Positions 7,389 through 15,652 of a stretch of 30,823 nucleotides of DNA are shown in pieces. The position numbers and the translations under genes were made by a program. The notes beneath the pieces are model-generated. The model ran no database searches, was not told where the DNA came from, and saw only the letters and a list, made by a program, of their open reading frames with translations. The stretch spans positions 1-30,823 of the forward strand of contig JBCBTD010000048.1 in NCBI GenBank assembly GCA_039818825.1, given 5' to 3'. Each line of letters opens with the position of its first letter. Within the stretch, counting starts at the first letter, position 1. This DNA is from JBCBTD01 sp039818825. Lineage in GTDB: Bacteria; Pseudomonadota; Alphaproteobacteria; Geminicoccales; Geminicoccaceae.

Positions 7389-8180
7389 TCAACGGCCCTC
7401 GAAGCGAGGCGGCCGGCGGTCGAAGAACGCCGCCACACCCTCGCCGTGGTCCGCCGTTCGACCGGCCTCGCGCTGCCAGTCGCGCTCACGGTCGAGTTGG
7501 ACGTCCAAATCCGTGGCGCCGGCCTCGTGGATGGCGCGCTTGGTCAGGGCATAGGCGCGGGTCGGTCCGGCGGCCAGCCGTGCGGCAAGCGCCGTCGATA
7601 GGGTGGCCAACTCTTCGTCGTCGACGACCCGCCAGATCAGCCCCCAGGCCGCCGCGGTCGCCGCGTCGATCGGCTCGGCGAGCAAGGCCAAGCCCTTGGC
7701 CCGCGCTTCCCTGACCAGTCTCGGCAGCAGCCACGTGCCGCCACAGTCCGGCACCAAGCCGATCCGCGAGAACGCCTGCAGAAAGCTCGCCGAGCGGCCG
7801 GCAAGGACGATGTCGCAGGCGAGCGCCAGATTGGCGCCGGCGCCGGCGGCGACGCCGTTGACCGCGGCGATCACCGGCCGATCGAGGTCGCGGACGCGGC
7901 GGATCAGGGGATTGTAAGCCTCTTCGAGCAGGCCGCCGAGGTCCGGCGGATCGCTCGTGCGGCGCGGGTCCCGATCGCTCAGGTCGTGGCCAGCACAGAA
8001 CGCACGCCCGGCGCCGGTGAGGACGACGGCGCGCACGCGTTCGTCGTCGGCGCAGCCGTCGAGCGCCACGCGCAAGGCAGCGCCGAGTTCCACCGTGAGC
8101 GCGTTCAGCCGATCGGGCCGGTTCAGTGTGAGGTGGCGAACGCCGCTCGGATCGTCCCTGACCACGACGAGTTCATCCAT
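7389..8180 (-). CDS. paaG: Enoyl-CoA hydratase/isomerase family protein, PaaG-like
   Basis: 263 residues of the crotonase family. The oxyanion-hole segments are AFCAGHDLSDRD (about residues 60-71) and NGVAAGAGANLALACDIV (about 108-125). The segment AFSRIGLVPDCGGTWLLPR (about 136-154) matches what I recall of E. coli PaaG, which turns 1,2-epoxyphenylacetyl-CoA into an oxepin-CoA; the catalytic Asp would be D145. The end, with REAGRTADHGEGVAAFFDRR, is also PaaG-like. No other phenylacetate-pathway gene is in the window, so the substrate may be another unsaturated acyl-CoA. ATG at 8180 has a GGGAGG Shine-Dalgarno; a longer frame to 8480 lacks sense. It is divergent from dctP. Confidence 0.85.
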   Translation of the reverse strand: MDELVVVRDDPSGVRHLTLNRPDRLNALTVELGAALRVALDGCADDERVRAVVLTGAGRAFCAGHDLSDRDPRRTSDPPDLGGLLEEAYNPLIRRVRDLDRPVIAAVNGVAAGAGANLALACDIVLAGRSASFLQAFSRIGLVPDCGGTWLLPRLVREARAKGLALLAEPIDAATAAAWGLIWRVVDDEELATLSTALAARLAAGPTRAYALTKRAIHEAGATDLDVQLDRERDWQREAGRTADHGEGVAAFFDRRPPRFEGR

Positions 8181-8388
8181 GGCTCGACCTCCCGTTGGCT
8201 CCGGATGGTCAATGCCGATCCGGTGCGCCGCGCAAGTCGAAAGCTGCACCGATTGGTCGGCGTGGACGGTCTGCCGACGGGGCGCCTCCGGCCTCCCGCC
8301 CCGCTGCCCTCTCTCCACGTCAACGCCTTGCTTTACCGAACACTTCCGGCCAAGAAGCGCATCCGACCAAGGAACGAGGGAGGCCAAG

Positions 8389-9393
8389 ATGAAAAGACCG
8401 TTGATCGCGGCGTTGATCGCACTCGGCATGGCGCTCGGCACGCAAGCGGCGCGCGCCGACGACACGACGCTACGGATCACCCTGCAACTGCCGCTGAAGA
8501 GCCACCTCGGCCAGAATCTGTTGCTGTTCCAAGAGATCGTCGAACGCGAATCGGCGGGCGAAATCGACGTCGAGATTTACGATTCCGCCCAGCTCTACAA
8601 AGACAGCGAGGTGCCGCAGGCGGTCGGCTCCGGTGCCATCGAGATGGGCGTCGCCTCTTTCACCCGCTATGTCGGCGAGATCCCGGCGGTCGACATCTTC
8701 TACATGCCGTTCCTCTTCAACACGCCGGAACTGGTGCAGGCGGCCGTAGCGCCGGACAGCCCGGTGCGGACGCTCCTGGACGAGGCCATCCTCGGCACCG
8801 GCTCGCGGGTGCTTTGGTGGCAGGCCTATGGCGGCAACGTGCTGTTGTCCAAGGATGGGCCGATCGCCACGCCCGACGACATGGCCGGCAAGAAGGTGCG
8901 CGTCTACGGCAAGACGCTCGGCACCTGGGTACAGGCGGCCGGCGGCGCGCCGACGCTCATCTCCGGCTCCGAGCAGTACCTGGCCTACCAGCGCGGCACC
9001 GTCGACATCGGCATGACCGGCTTCTCCGGCGTGCAGAGCCGCAAGCTGTGGGAGGTGATGGATACGGTCACCGTCACCAACAACGCCGACATCGAGTTCA
9101 TCGTCGTCATCAACGAAGCCTTTTGGGAGGGCTTGCCGGAAGGGCATCGCGAGATCATCAGCGCCGCCGCCCGCGAGGCGGAGATCGCCGTCCGCAACGC
9201 CATGGCCGAGATCGAGGCGACCGCACGATCCGAGGCCGAGGCCAACGGCATGACCGTCGTCGAGCTGACGCCCGAGCAAATCGAGGCCTGGAAAGCGGCG
9301 GCCCAGCCGGTGTTCGACGCCTATCTCGCGGGCTCGGGCGACCTCGGCAAGCAGGTTCACGACGCGGCGCTGGCATTGTCGGGCGGTAGCTGA
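8389..9393 (+). CDS. dctP: TRAP transporter solute-binding protein DctP
   Basis: Periplasmic receptor of a TRAP-T system, which couples uptake of organic acids to the sodium or proton gradient. 334 residues with a Sec signal (LIAALIALGMALGTQAARA-DD). Family features are TLRITLQLPLKSHLGQNLLLF at the start of the mature protein, DVEIYDSAQLYKD, and GKKVRVYGKTLGTWVQAAGG, whose Arg is the likely carboxylate ligand of the DctP fold; QRGTVDIGMTGF and LWEVMDTVTVTNN follow. ATG at 8389 has a strong GAGGGAGG 5 bases upstream. It leads a dctP-dctQ-dctM operon and diverges from the PaaG-like gene. The substrate cannot be read from sequence alone. Confidence 0.95.
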   Translation: MKRPLIAALIALGMALGTQAARADDTTLRITLQLPLKSHLGQNLLLFQEIVERESAGEIDVEIYDSAQLYKDSEVPQAVGSGAIEMGVASFTRYVGEIPAVDIFYMPFLFNTPELVQAAVAPDSPVRTLLDEAILGTGSRVLWWQAYGGNVLLSKDGPIATPDDMAGKKVRVYGKTLGTWVQAAGGAPTLISGSEQYLAYQRGTVDIGMTGFSGVQSRKLWEVMDTVTVTNNADIEFIVVINEAFWEGLPEGHREIISAAAREAEIAVRNAMAEIEATARSEAEANGMTVVELTPEQIEAWKAAAQPVFDAYLAGSGDLGKQVHDAALALSGGS

Positions 9394-9401
9394 GACCCGG
9401 C

Positions 9402-9422
9402 GGGACGGCCCGACGCCGTCCC
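9402..9422 (+). promoter_or_regulatory. Intercistronic hairpin between dctP and dctQ
   Basis: GGGACGGC (9402-9409) and GCCGTCCC (9415-9422) form a perfect 8-bp GC-rich stem with a 5-base loop, filling most of the 40-base gap. There is no T-run. Stem-loops at this place in solute-binding-protein operons are known to keep receptor mRNA more stable or to attenuate readthrough, so that receptor exceeds permease. That role here is inferred. Confidence 0.6.
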
Positions 9423-9433
9423 AGCCGCTCGCC

Positions 9434-9937
9434 GTGCTGCAGCTCTACGATCGGTTCACCGACCTCGCCGCATGGCTTGCGGCGTGGCTCTACGTCGCTG
9501 CCGGGGCGATGCTCGGCTACGAGGTGGCGGCACGGTACCTGTTCACGGCGCCGACGATCTGGGCGGAGGAGCTGTCGCGGTTCTGCCTGGTTTGGGGCAC
9601 GTTTTTGGCTGCAGCCGCGTTGCTGGCCAAGCGCCAGCACATCCGCATCGGCCTCGTCGTCGACCGCCTGCCGATGGCGTTCCGCCGGGTTGCCGAGGCC
9701 CTCTCGCTCGGCTTCGTCGCGCTGCTGTCAGCGGTGATCGTCTGGCATGGCAGCGGCATTGCGTTCGACAGCTTCGAGCGCGGCCGGACCGCCGGCACCA
9801 TGCTCGATCTGCCGATGTGGTGGGGCGAGGCGGCGGCACCGGTCGGCTTCGCCATGCTCGGCGTTCAGGCCGTGATCGAGCTGGCGAAGCTCGCTCGCGG
9901 CGCGCCCTTGCCCGCCACCGACCACGGCGAAAGCTGA
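9434..9937 (+). CDS. dctQ: TRAP transporter small permease DctQ
   Basis: 167 residues from a GTG at 9434, no clear Shine-Dalgarno. About four membrane segments are visible: AAWLYVAAGAMLGYEVAARY, FCLVWGTFLAAAALLA, LSLGFVALLSAVIVWHGSG and EAAAPVGFAMLGVQAVIELA. The segment TIWAEELSRFCLVWGTF (about residues 41-57) is the common DctQ signature, and KRQHIRIGLVVDRLP follows the second helix as usual. It forms the membrane complex with DctM. It is spaced 2 bases from dctM and 40 bases, holding a hairpin, from dctP. Confidence 0.93.
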   Translation: MLQLYDRFTDLAAWLAAWLYVAAGAMLGYEVAARYLFTAPTIWAEELSRFCLVWGTFLAAAALLAKRQHIRIGLVVDRLPMAFRRVAEALSLGFVALLSAVIVWHGSGIAFDSFERGRTAGTMLDLPMWWGEAAAPVGFAMLGVQAVIELAKLARGAPLPATDHGES

Positions 9938-9939
9938 GA

Positions 9940-11214
9940 ATGGAGACGCTCTACATCCTCGCCGGCTTGTTCACGCTGTTGTTCCTCGGCGTGCCGGTAG
10001 CTTTCGCGCTGGCCGGGCTCGGGTGGATCCTCCTGGAGGTCGGCGGTTTCTCGCCGTTGATGGTGGCGCAGGGAATGCTGTCGTCGACGGACAACTTCAT
10101 CCTGCTGGCGGTGCCGCTCTTTTTGCTGATGTCCAACGTGCTGCTGCAGGGCGGCGTCGGCCGCGACCTGTTCGCCGCGGTTCAGGCGTGGGTGGGCCAC
10201 TGGCCGGGCGGCCTCGCCGTCGCGACGATCCTCTCGTGCGGGATCTTCGCCGCGATTTCCGGCAGCTCGGTGGCCACCGCTGCCACCATCGGCACCGTCG
10301 CCATTCCCGAGATGGCTCAGCGCGGCTACCCGCGGCCGTTCGTGCTAGGTCTCCTGGCCGCCGGTGGCACGCTGGGCATCCTCATTCCGCCGTCGATTCC
10401 GATGATCGTCTACGGCTTCATCACCGAGCAGTCGGTGATCGCGCTGTTCCTCGCCGGCGTCGGTCCGGGGTTGGTGCTGATCTTTTTCTTTTGCGTCTAC
10501 GCGATGGCGTATGCGCGGTTGGCCGGCGGCTACCAGGGCAGCGACGTGGCGAGTTGGACCGAGCGCCGGCGCGCCAGCATCCGCGCCCTGCCCTCGTTGG
10601 CGTTGGCCATCTTCGTCGTCGCCGGCATCTATGCCGGTGCCTTCACGCCAACCGAAGCCTCGGCGATGGGCTTCGCGTTCGCGCTGGTCATCACCGTCCT
10701 GGTGTTGCGCAGCCTCTCGTGGGACGGCTTCGTCGTTGCGGTGTGCCAGTCGATGGTCACCACCGCGACGATCCTCCTGATCGTCGCCGGCGCCAAAGTC
10801 TTCGGCAAGGCGATCACCCTCTACCGATTGCCCCAGGATCTCTCGGCCGTGATCGTCCAGACGTTCACCGAACCGGCCATGTTCGTCGTCGTCGTGGCGC
10901 TGGTCCTGGTTCTGATGGGTCTCGTGCTCGAAGCGCTCTCGATGATGCTGATCATGGTGCCGGTGCTGGCGCCGTCGCTCCTGCCGCTCGGCATCGACCC
11001 GATCTGGTTCGGCGTGTTCTTCGTCATCATGGTCGAGTGTGCGCTGATCACGCCGCCGGTCGGCTTGAACCTCTACGTCATCCAAGCGGTATCGCGCGCA
11101 CCACTCGGCCAAGTCGCCAAAGGCGTCTGGCCATTCCTGTTGATGATGCTGGCGACGGTGGCGCTGATCTACGTCGTGCCCGACATCGCGTTGTTCTTGC
11201 CGTTCAATCTGTAG
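9940..11214 (+). CDS. dctM: TRAP transporter large permease DctM
   Basis: 424 residues, the usual length for the DctM ion-coupled transport subunit with 11-12 membrane helices. Characteristic stretches include FLGVPVAFALAG near the N-terminus, GCIFAAISGSS-like SCGIFAAISGSSVATAATIG, GTLGILIPPSIPMIVYG, and toward the end LITPPVGLNLYVIQAVS. ATG at 9940 is two bases after the dctQ stop; longer in-frame extensions run through dctQ and are shadows. Together with DctP and DctQ it completes a TRAP-T system at the inner membrane. Ends with TAG. Confidence 0.96.
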   Translation: METLYILAGLFTLLFLGVPVAFALAGLGWILLEVGGFSPLMVAQGMLSSTDNFILLAVPLFLLMSNVLLQGGVGRDLFAAVQAWVGHWPGGLAVATILSCGIFAAISGSSVATAATIGTVAIPEMAQRGYPRPFVLGLLAAGGTLGILIPPSIPMIVYGFITEQSVIALFLAGVGPGLVLIFFFCVYAMAYARLAGGYQGSDVASWTERRRASIRALPSLALAIFVVAGIYAGAFTPTEASAMGFAFALVITVLVLRSLSWDGFVVAVCQSMVTTATILLIVAGAKVFGKAITLYRLPQDLSAVIVQTFTEPAMFVVVVALVLVLMGLVLEALSMMLIMVPVLAPSLLPLGIDPIWFGVFFVIMVECALITPPVGLNLYVIQAVSRAPLGQVAKGVWPFLLMMLATVALIYVVPDIALFLPFNL

Positions 11215-11306
11215 CGGCGCAGCCTCGAACAGCGTCGTTGACCGGGCCGACGCCGTCGGTGATGACCTCGGCAACCAGCTCCGCTGGTCGTCCGAGGAGG
11301 CACTCC

Positions 11307-11777
11307 ATGAAATCCCGAACTCTTCCCGGTGGCCGAAGCCTCGTATTGATCGCGGCGATGGCGATCCCCGCCGGAGCCGTCTCGGGCCAGGACAGCCCGA
11401 CGTTCCCCGACGTACTCGGGACGTGGGTCGGCGACTACCGCATCGCGTTCCCGCACGACCACCCGCGCTTTCCGGATGGCGCGATCACCGTCGACCACGA
11501 GCTCGAGATCTACCGCCAAGAAGGCAACCTGTTGTGGTTCGAGACCCGTTGGCGGTGGGAAACCGGTGACGAGTGGGTGGTCGAGTACGGGACGGGCACG
11601 TTCGACGCCGGCGATCCGACGACGATGATCCTGACGGAAGCCGGACCAATTCCGGCCCCGAACGCCCAGACCGGCCTGCTGTTCGGTACCCTTCGCGACG
11701 ACCGGCTGTACCTGACCTACACCGGCGTCGGCGCGGGCGTGACGTGGAGCGCGCCTTTGACCCGCCAGCCCAACTGA
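11307..11777 (+). CDS. Exported beta-rich hypothetical protein, possibly lipocalin-like
   Basis: Function not recognised. 156 residues from ATG at 11307, preceded by an excellent GAGGAGG. Signal peptide SLVLIAAMAIPAGAVSG-QDS. The mature chain opens with PDVLGTWVGDYRIAF, a G-T-W-x-G start like that of calycin/lipocalin barrels, and then alternates strand-like segments (HELEIYRQEGNLLWFETRWRW, WVVEYGTGTFDA, TTMILTEAG, LFGTLRDDRLYLTYTG). No cysteines. It lies between dctM and the isocitrate-lyase family gene on the same strand with gaps of 92 and 43 bases. The barrel assignment is an inference from pattern only. Confidence 0.75.
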   Translation: MKSRTLPGGRSLVLIAAMAIPAGAVSGQDSPTFPDVLGTWVGDYRIAFPHDHPRFPDGAITVDHELEIYRQEGNLLWFETRWRWETGDEWVVEYGTGTFDAGDPTTMILTEAGPIPAPNAQTGLLFGTLRDDRLYLTYTGVGAGVTWSAPLTRQPN

Positions 11778-11820
11778 GCAGCACCGACGAGACCCCGCAC
11801 CGTCGACCGAGGAGACGACG

Positions 11821-12702
11821 ATGACCGAACCCGTCGCCGCACTTCGCCAACTCTTGGAGACGGGCCGATTGCAGGTCATGCCCTGCTGCGGCGACGCCTT
11901 GTCGGCCAAGCTGATCGAGCAGGCGGGTTTCCCGGTGACCTTCATGTCGGGCTTCGCGGTTGCCGCGCACCGACTCGGCGTCCCCGATACGGGCCTCGTC
12001 TCCTACGGCGAGGTCGTCGATCAGGGCCGCAACATCACCGACGCCGTGACGATCCCGGTGATTGGCGATGGCGACACCGGCTACGGCAACGCGCTGAACG
12101 TGCGCCGCACGGTCCAGGGCTTTGCCAAGGCCGGCTTCGCCGCGGTGATGATCGAGGACCAGCTCGCGCCGAAGCGCTGCGGTCACACCCGCGGCAAAGC
12201 CATCGTCGACCGCGAGGAAGCGTACGACCGCATCCGCGCAGCGGTCGATGCCCGCAACGAGGGGCGGCCCATCCTGATCCTCGCCCGGACCGATGCCCGC
12301 GGCCTCGTGGGCCTCGGCGAGGCCATCGAGCGCGCCAACAGGTTCCGCGAGCTTGGCGCCGACATCCTGTTCGTCGAGGCACCGAAGTCGCTGGACGAGA
12401 TGACCACGCTCTGCCGTGAGGCCCCGGGTCCGCACATGGCCAACATGGTCGAGGGCGGCGCGACGCCGATCCAGGAGCCGGCGGCGCTGGAGGATGCCGG
12501 TTACCGCCTCGCCGCCTACCCGCTGACGCTGATGGCGGCAGCGATGCAGGCGATGATCGACGCGCTGGACGCGTTCAAGGCCGGCCGACACCCTGAACGC
12601 CTCATGGACTTTGCCGAACTTCGTCGTCGCGTCGGTTTCGACGACTACTACGCGGCGGAGCGACGCTATGCCGGCGCGCGTCCGGACATCGACGCCGCGT
12701 GA
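11821..12702 (+). CDS. Isocitrate lyase/phosphoenolpyruvate mutase family enzyme
   Basis: 293 residues, a (beta/alpha)8 barrel of the PEP mutase/ICL superfamily, which makes or breaks C-C or P-C bonds next to a carboxylate. Mg-binding GDGDTGYGN is at about residues 82-90, IEDQLAPKRCGH at about 111-122 carries the lyase catalytic cysteine (C120), and LILARTDAR and ADILFVEAP follow. The active Cys in KRCGH argues for a lyase (methylisocitrate-lyase-like, dimethylmalate-lyase-like or oxaloacetate decarboxylase) rather than a phosphonate mutase. There are no propionate- or phosphonate-pathway neighbours, so the substrate is open. GAGGAG precedes the ATG at 11821. Confidence 0.88.
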   Translation: MTEPVAALRQLLETGRLQVMPCCGDALSAKLIEQAGFPVTFMSGFAVAAHRLGVPDTGLVSYGEVVDQGRNITDAVTIPVIGDGDTGYGNALNVRRTVQGFAKAGFAAVMIEDQLAPKRCGHTRGKAIVDREEAYDRIRAAVDARNEGRPILILARTDARGLVGLGEAIERANRFRELGADILFVEAPKSLDEMTTLCREAPGPHMANMVEGGATPIQEPAALEDAGYRLAAYPLTLMAAAMQAMIDALDAFKAGRHPERLMDFAELRRRVGFDDYYAAERRYAGARPDIDAA

Positions 12703-12722
12703 GCTTCGAGCGCATATGGAGA

Positions 12723-12737
12723 CCACGCTGGGCGTGG
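12723..12737. other. Hairpin after the lyase-family gene
   Basis: CCACGC (12723-12728) and GCGTGG (12732-12737) form a perfect 6-bp stem with a 3-base loop, 20 bases after the stop and before the GNAT gene. There is no T-tract, so it is a weak terminator candidate. Confidence 0.3.
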
Positions 12738-12790
12738 CCGCACGGCGCGGGTCCACCTCGTTCTCAGAACCGAGGCTGTGGAGGAGGCTC

Positions 12791-13450
12791 ATGACCATCA
12801 CGATCGTCCCGGCGCGGCCAGAGCATCGATTCGACGTCGTTGCCGACCTCGTGTGGTCGGTCGATGGGCCGATCATGCGTTATCTGTTCCAGAACGAACG
12901 GCAGTGGCAGCGGATCGTTGCCGCAGACTGGCCCGAAAGCAAAGGCCTCGTCTGCCACGGGCAGACGGTGCTGGCCGTGGAGGCCGATGCCGTCGTCGGC
13001 GTCATGGTCGGCCTTGCCGCCGACGCGCTCGACGTGAATGCAGAACTGGCGCGGGACCGCCAGACGCGGATCGTCGGACCGTCCTTCGCTGCCCATCACC
13101 AAGAGGCTCAAGGGTGGCTGGACCGCGTGCTCCCGCATCCGCGCGAGAACGCCTTCTACGTCCTGGCTTTGGCCGTGACCGGCTCGGCTCGAAAACAGGG
13201 TATCGGCCGCCGCCTGATGGAAGCGGCGCAGACGAAGGCGGCGGCCCTCGGATGTTCGTCCTTGTGCCTCGACGTCGCCGGCGACAACGACGCCCTTCGA
13301 TTCTACCAGAGACTCGGCCTCGTGATCGACGTCGAGACGCGCGTACCTTACCTTACCGACAACCACGGCATCGGGACGCATTTCCACATGACCATGCCGA
13401 TCGGCGGCACCGCGTCGAAGATCGACGGCGCGGCACGAGGCATCAGGTGA
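12791..13450 (+). CDS. GNAT family N-acetyltransferase
   Basis: 219 residues from ATG at 12791, which has GGAGGAGG just upstream. The acetyl-CoA-binding motif A is GSARKQGIGRRLMEAAQ, preceded by the strand NAFYVLALAVTG; motif B follows as SLCLDVAGDNDALRFYQRLGL. The N-terminal half (TIVPARPEHRFDVVADLVW) is typical of single-domain GNATs. The acceptor is unknown. The 3' end overlaps by 8 bases the 3' end of the convergent PLP-enzyme gene. The gene follows the lyase-family gene by 88 bases that include a small hairpin, so it may have its own promoter. Confidence 0.88.
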   Translation: MTITIVPARPEHRFDVVADLVWSVDGPIMRYLFQNERQWQRIVAADWPESKGLVCHGQTVLAVEADAVVGVMVGLAADALDVNAELARDRQTRIVGPSFAAHHQEAQGWLDRVLPHPRENAFYVLALAVTGSARKQGIGRRLMEAAQTKAAALGCSSLCLDVAGDNDALRFYQRLGLVIDVETRVPYLTDNHGIGTHFHMTMPIGGTASKIDGAARGIR

Positions 13451-14669
13451 ACGCCGCGTAGTCGATCGACTGCGTCTGATCCAAACGCTCGGTGACGTCC
13501 GGCAGCGGGTACTTCAGCCCGGTCGCGCAGTTGAAGAGCACCGCGGTCTCACTCGGCGCGATCAGTCCCTCGTGGACAGCGCGCCGGTAGGCGACGGCCG
13601 TCGCTGCTCCCTCGGGGCAGAGCAAGAGCCCGTCGTCGGCGGCGATGCGGTCGCGCATGGCCATGATCTCGTCGTCGCCGACGGCCATGCAGAAGCCGCC
13701 TGACTCGCGCACCGCACGGATGATGAGAAAATCGCCGACGGCGATCGGCACGCGGATGCCGGCAGCCACGGTGTGGGCGTTCTCCCACAGGGGCGCGTGC
13801 TCCTCGCCCGCGGCCCAGGCTTTGACGATGGGCGCGCAGCCTTCGGCCTGAACGGCGACCATCCGCGGCAACGGTCCCTCGATCCAGCCGAGCTCGCGCA
13901 GCTCCTGAAAGGCCTTCCACATGCCGATCAACCCGGTGCCGCCGCCCGTCGGGTAAAGAATCACGTCGGGCAGTCGCCAGCCGAACTGCTCTGCCAGCTC
14001 CAGCCCCATCGTCTTCTTGCCCTCGATTCGATAGGGCTCCTTCAGGGTCGACACGTCGAACCAGCCTACGGGCTCTTTCCCACCACCGACGATCCGCCCG
14101 CAGTCGTTGATCAGGCCGTTCACCAACACCGTCCGGGCACCTTGCACCCGGATCTCCCGGACGTTGATCTCCGGCGTGTCGTCCGGACAGAACACCGTAG
14201 CCCGAATGCCGGCGCGCCGCGCATAGGCGGCGAGGGCGGCACCGGCATTGCCGTTGGTCGGGATCGCCATGTGCTCGATGCCGAAGCCCTTGGCCATCGA
14301 CACGGCAAGCGCCAGTCCGCGCGCCTTGAACGAGCCGGTGGGCAAGCGCCCCTCGTCCTTGACCAACACTCGCCCCGGCACCGCATCGAGCGCCCCGGCG
14401 CTGCGGTCCAAGGGGATCAGCGGCGTGACGACCTCGCCGAGCGAAACGCGATCCTCGGGCCGCACGACCGGCAGCAAGGACGCGTAGCGCCAGAAGCCCG
14501 GGTCGTTGGCGCGCTCGACCTCGGCCCGGTCGACCGCATTGCCCAGGGCCGCCAAGTCGTAGCGGACCAGCAACGGGCGCCCTGCCTCGGAAAGCCCGTG
14601 CACCTGCCCGGCCGGGTAGCGCTTGCCGGTGAGCGAGCATTCCAGATGTGAAACGAAGGTCGGTGCCAT
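13443..14669 (-). CDS. Threonine synthase-like PLP-dependent enzyme
   Basis: 408 residues, fold type II PLP enzyme. The Schiff-base lysine is in LPTGSFKARG (K115), the cofactor-phosphate loop is YPTGGGTGLIG, and the family segment AIPTNGNAGAALAAYA follows the lysine as in threonine synthase (which makes threonine from O-phosphohomoserine). The N-terminal LECSLTGKRYPAGQVHGL resembles the short zinc-finger-like opening seen in some members, but only one cysteine is kept. It may be a true threonine synthase or a paralogue with another hydroxy-amino-acid substrate; no hom or thrB is nearby. ATG at 14669 has GAGGGAGAG upstream. Divergent from modB. Confidence 0.82.
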   Translation of the reverse strand: MAPTFVSHLECSLTGKRYPAGQVHGLSEAGRPLLVRYDLAALGNAVDRAEVERANDPGFWRYASLLPVVRPEDRVSLGEVVTPLIPLDRSAGALDAVPGRVLVKDEGRLPTGSFKARGLALAVSMAKGFGIEHMAIPTNGNAGAALAAYARRAGIRATVFCPDDTPEINVREIRVQGARTVLVNGLINDCGRIVGGGKEPVGWFDVSTLKEPYRIEGKKTMGLELAEQFGWRLPDVILYPTGGGTGLIGMWKAFQELRELGWIEGPLPRMVAVQAEGCAPIVKAWAAGEEHAPLWENAHTVAAGIRVPIAVGDFLIIRAVRESGGFCMAVGDDEIMAMRDRIAADDGLLLCPEGAATAVAYRRAVHEGLIAPSETAVLFNCATGLKYPLPDVTERLDQTQSIDYAAFT

Positions 14670-14962
14670 GGCGCGATCTCTCCCTCGGCGAGTTTCCTTC
14701 GTCCGCCTTGCCGGTCGGGTTGGCACGACGTCCTAGGCTTGACCAGCCCCCGAGCGCCGCGGCGACCCCCGCGCACGGCACGCGGATTGACGCGTCCGGC
14801 GGTTTCGCGGACACCAACCCTGCTGTTTCCTTCCGCCGGGACCATGCCGCTGCAGCTCGGGCCGCCGCCCCTTGGAACGTTCCGCTCCGCCCTGAAGCGC
14901 GGAGCCCACCGCGTTGCCGGGCGCACCGGTGATCGGCGGCTTGCCGGGGCGGGACCAGCGCC
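14670..14962. other. Divergent intergenic region, PLP enzyme and modB
   Basis: About 290 bases with no supported gene. I looked for a ModE-type palindrome or a molybdenum-cofactor riboswitch upstream of modB and saw neither; no convincing -35/-10 pair either. Very GC-rich throughout. Confidence 0.4.
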
Positions 14963-15652
14963 GTGTTGCTGAGCGACGCCGAATGGCAGGCATTGATCCT
15001 GAGCCTGCAGATCTCGCTGGTTGCGGTGTCGCTGGCCCTACCGTTCGCCATTCTCGTCGCCGTGGCATTGGCACGCGGAACCTTCCCCGGCAAGGCACTC
15101 CTCGACGGGCTCGTGCATCTGCCGTTGGTCTTGCCCCCGGTCGTCATGGGCTATCTCCTGCTCTTGACGTTCGGCACCCGCGCGCCGTTGGGTGCATGGC
15201 TCTTCGAGACCTTCGGCATCCGATTGGTCTTCAGTTGGACCGGTGCCGCTCTGGCCGCTGCGATCGTCACCTTCCCCTTCCAGGTACGTGCCATCCGCCT
15301 CGCGCTCGAGGCCGTCGATCCTGGGCTCGTCGCAGCCGCCGCGACCCTGGGCGCAGGGCCCGTGGACCGCTTCTTGACCATCACGCTGCCGCTGGCCCTG
15401 CCCGGCATCGTCGCCGGCGCCATCACCGCGTTCGCCGCCAGCCTCGGCGAATTCGGTGCGATCATCACCTTCGTCTCCAACATCCCAGGCGAAACCCGAA
15501 CCCTTCCCCTGGCGATCTATACCGCCATCCAGACGCCCGGCGGTGAGGCGGCCGCGGCGCGGCTGGTGGCACTGTCGATCGGCCTCGCCCTGCTCGGCCT
15601 GACCTTGTCGGAGATCGCCGCGCGGAGGGTTCGCGCCCTGGTCGGGCCATGA
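14963..15652 (+). CDS. modB: Molybdate ABC transporter permease ModB
   Basis: Inner-membrane channel for molybdate. 229 residues from GTG at 14963, the usual length, with about five membrane helices. Family marks are LVHLPLVLPPVVMGYLLL, the ATPase-coupling EAA loop (EAVDPGLVAAAATLGAGPVDRF), and GEFGAIITFVSNIPGETRTLPLAIY, strongly typical of ModB. The stop overlaps the modC start by four bases (ATGA). No modA binding-protein gene lies upstream or downstream in the window. Confidence 0.96.
   Translation: MLLSDAEWQALILSLQISLVAVSLALPFAILVAVALARGTFPGKALLDGLVHLPLVLPPVVMGYLLLLTFGTRAPLGAWLFETFGIRLVFSWTGAALAAAIVTFPFQVRAIRLALEAVDPGLVAAAATLGAGPVDRFLTITLPLALPGIVAGAITAFAASLGEFGAIITFVSNIPGETRTLPLAIYTAIQTPGGEAAAARLVALSIGLALLGLTLSEIAARRVRALVGP

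Noticed and set aside
14670..14962. Molybdenum-cofactor or other riboswitch upstream of modB or the PLP enzyme
   Set aside because: Read both strands for cobalamin, TPP, SAM-II, glycine and Moco landmarks and found no consistent set.
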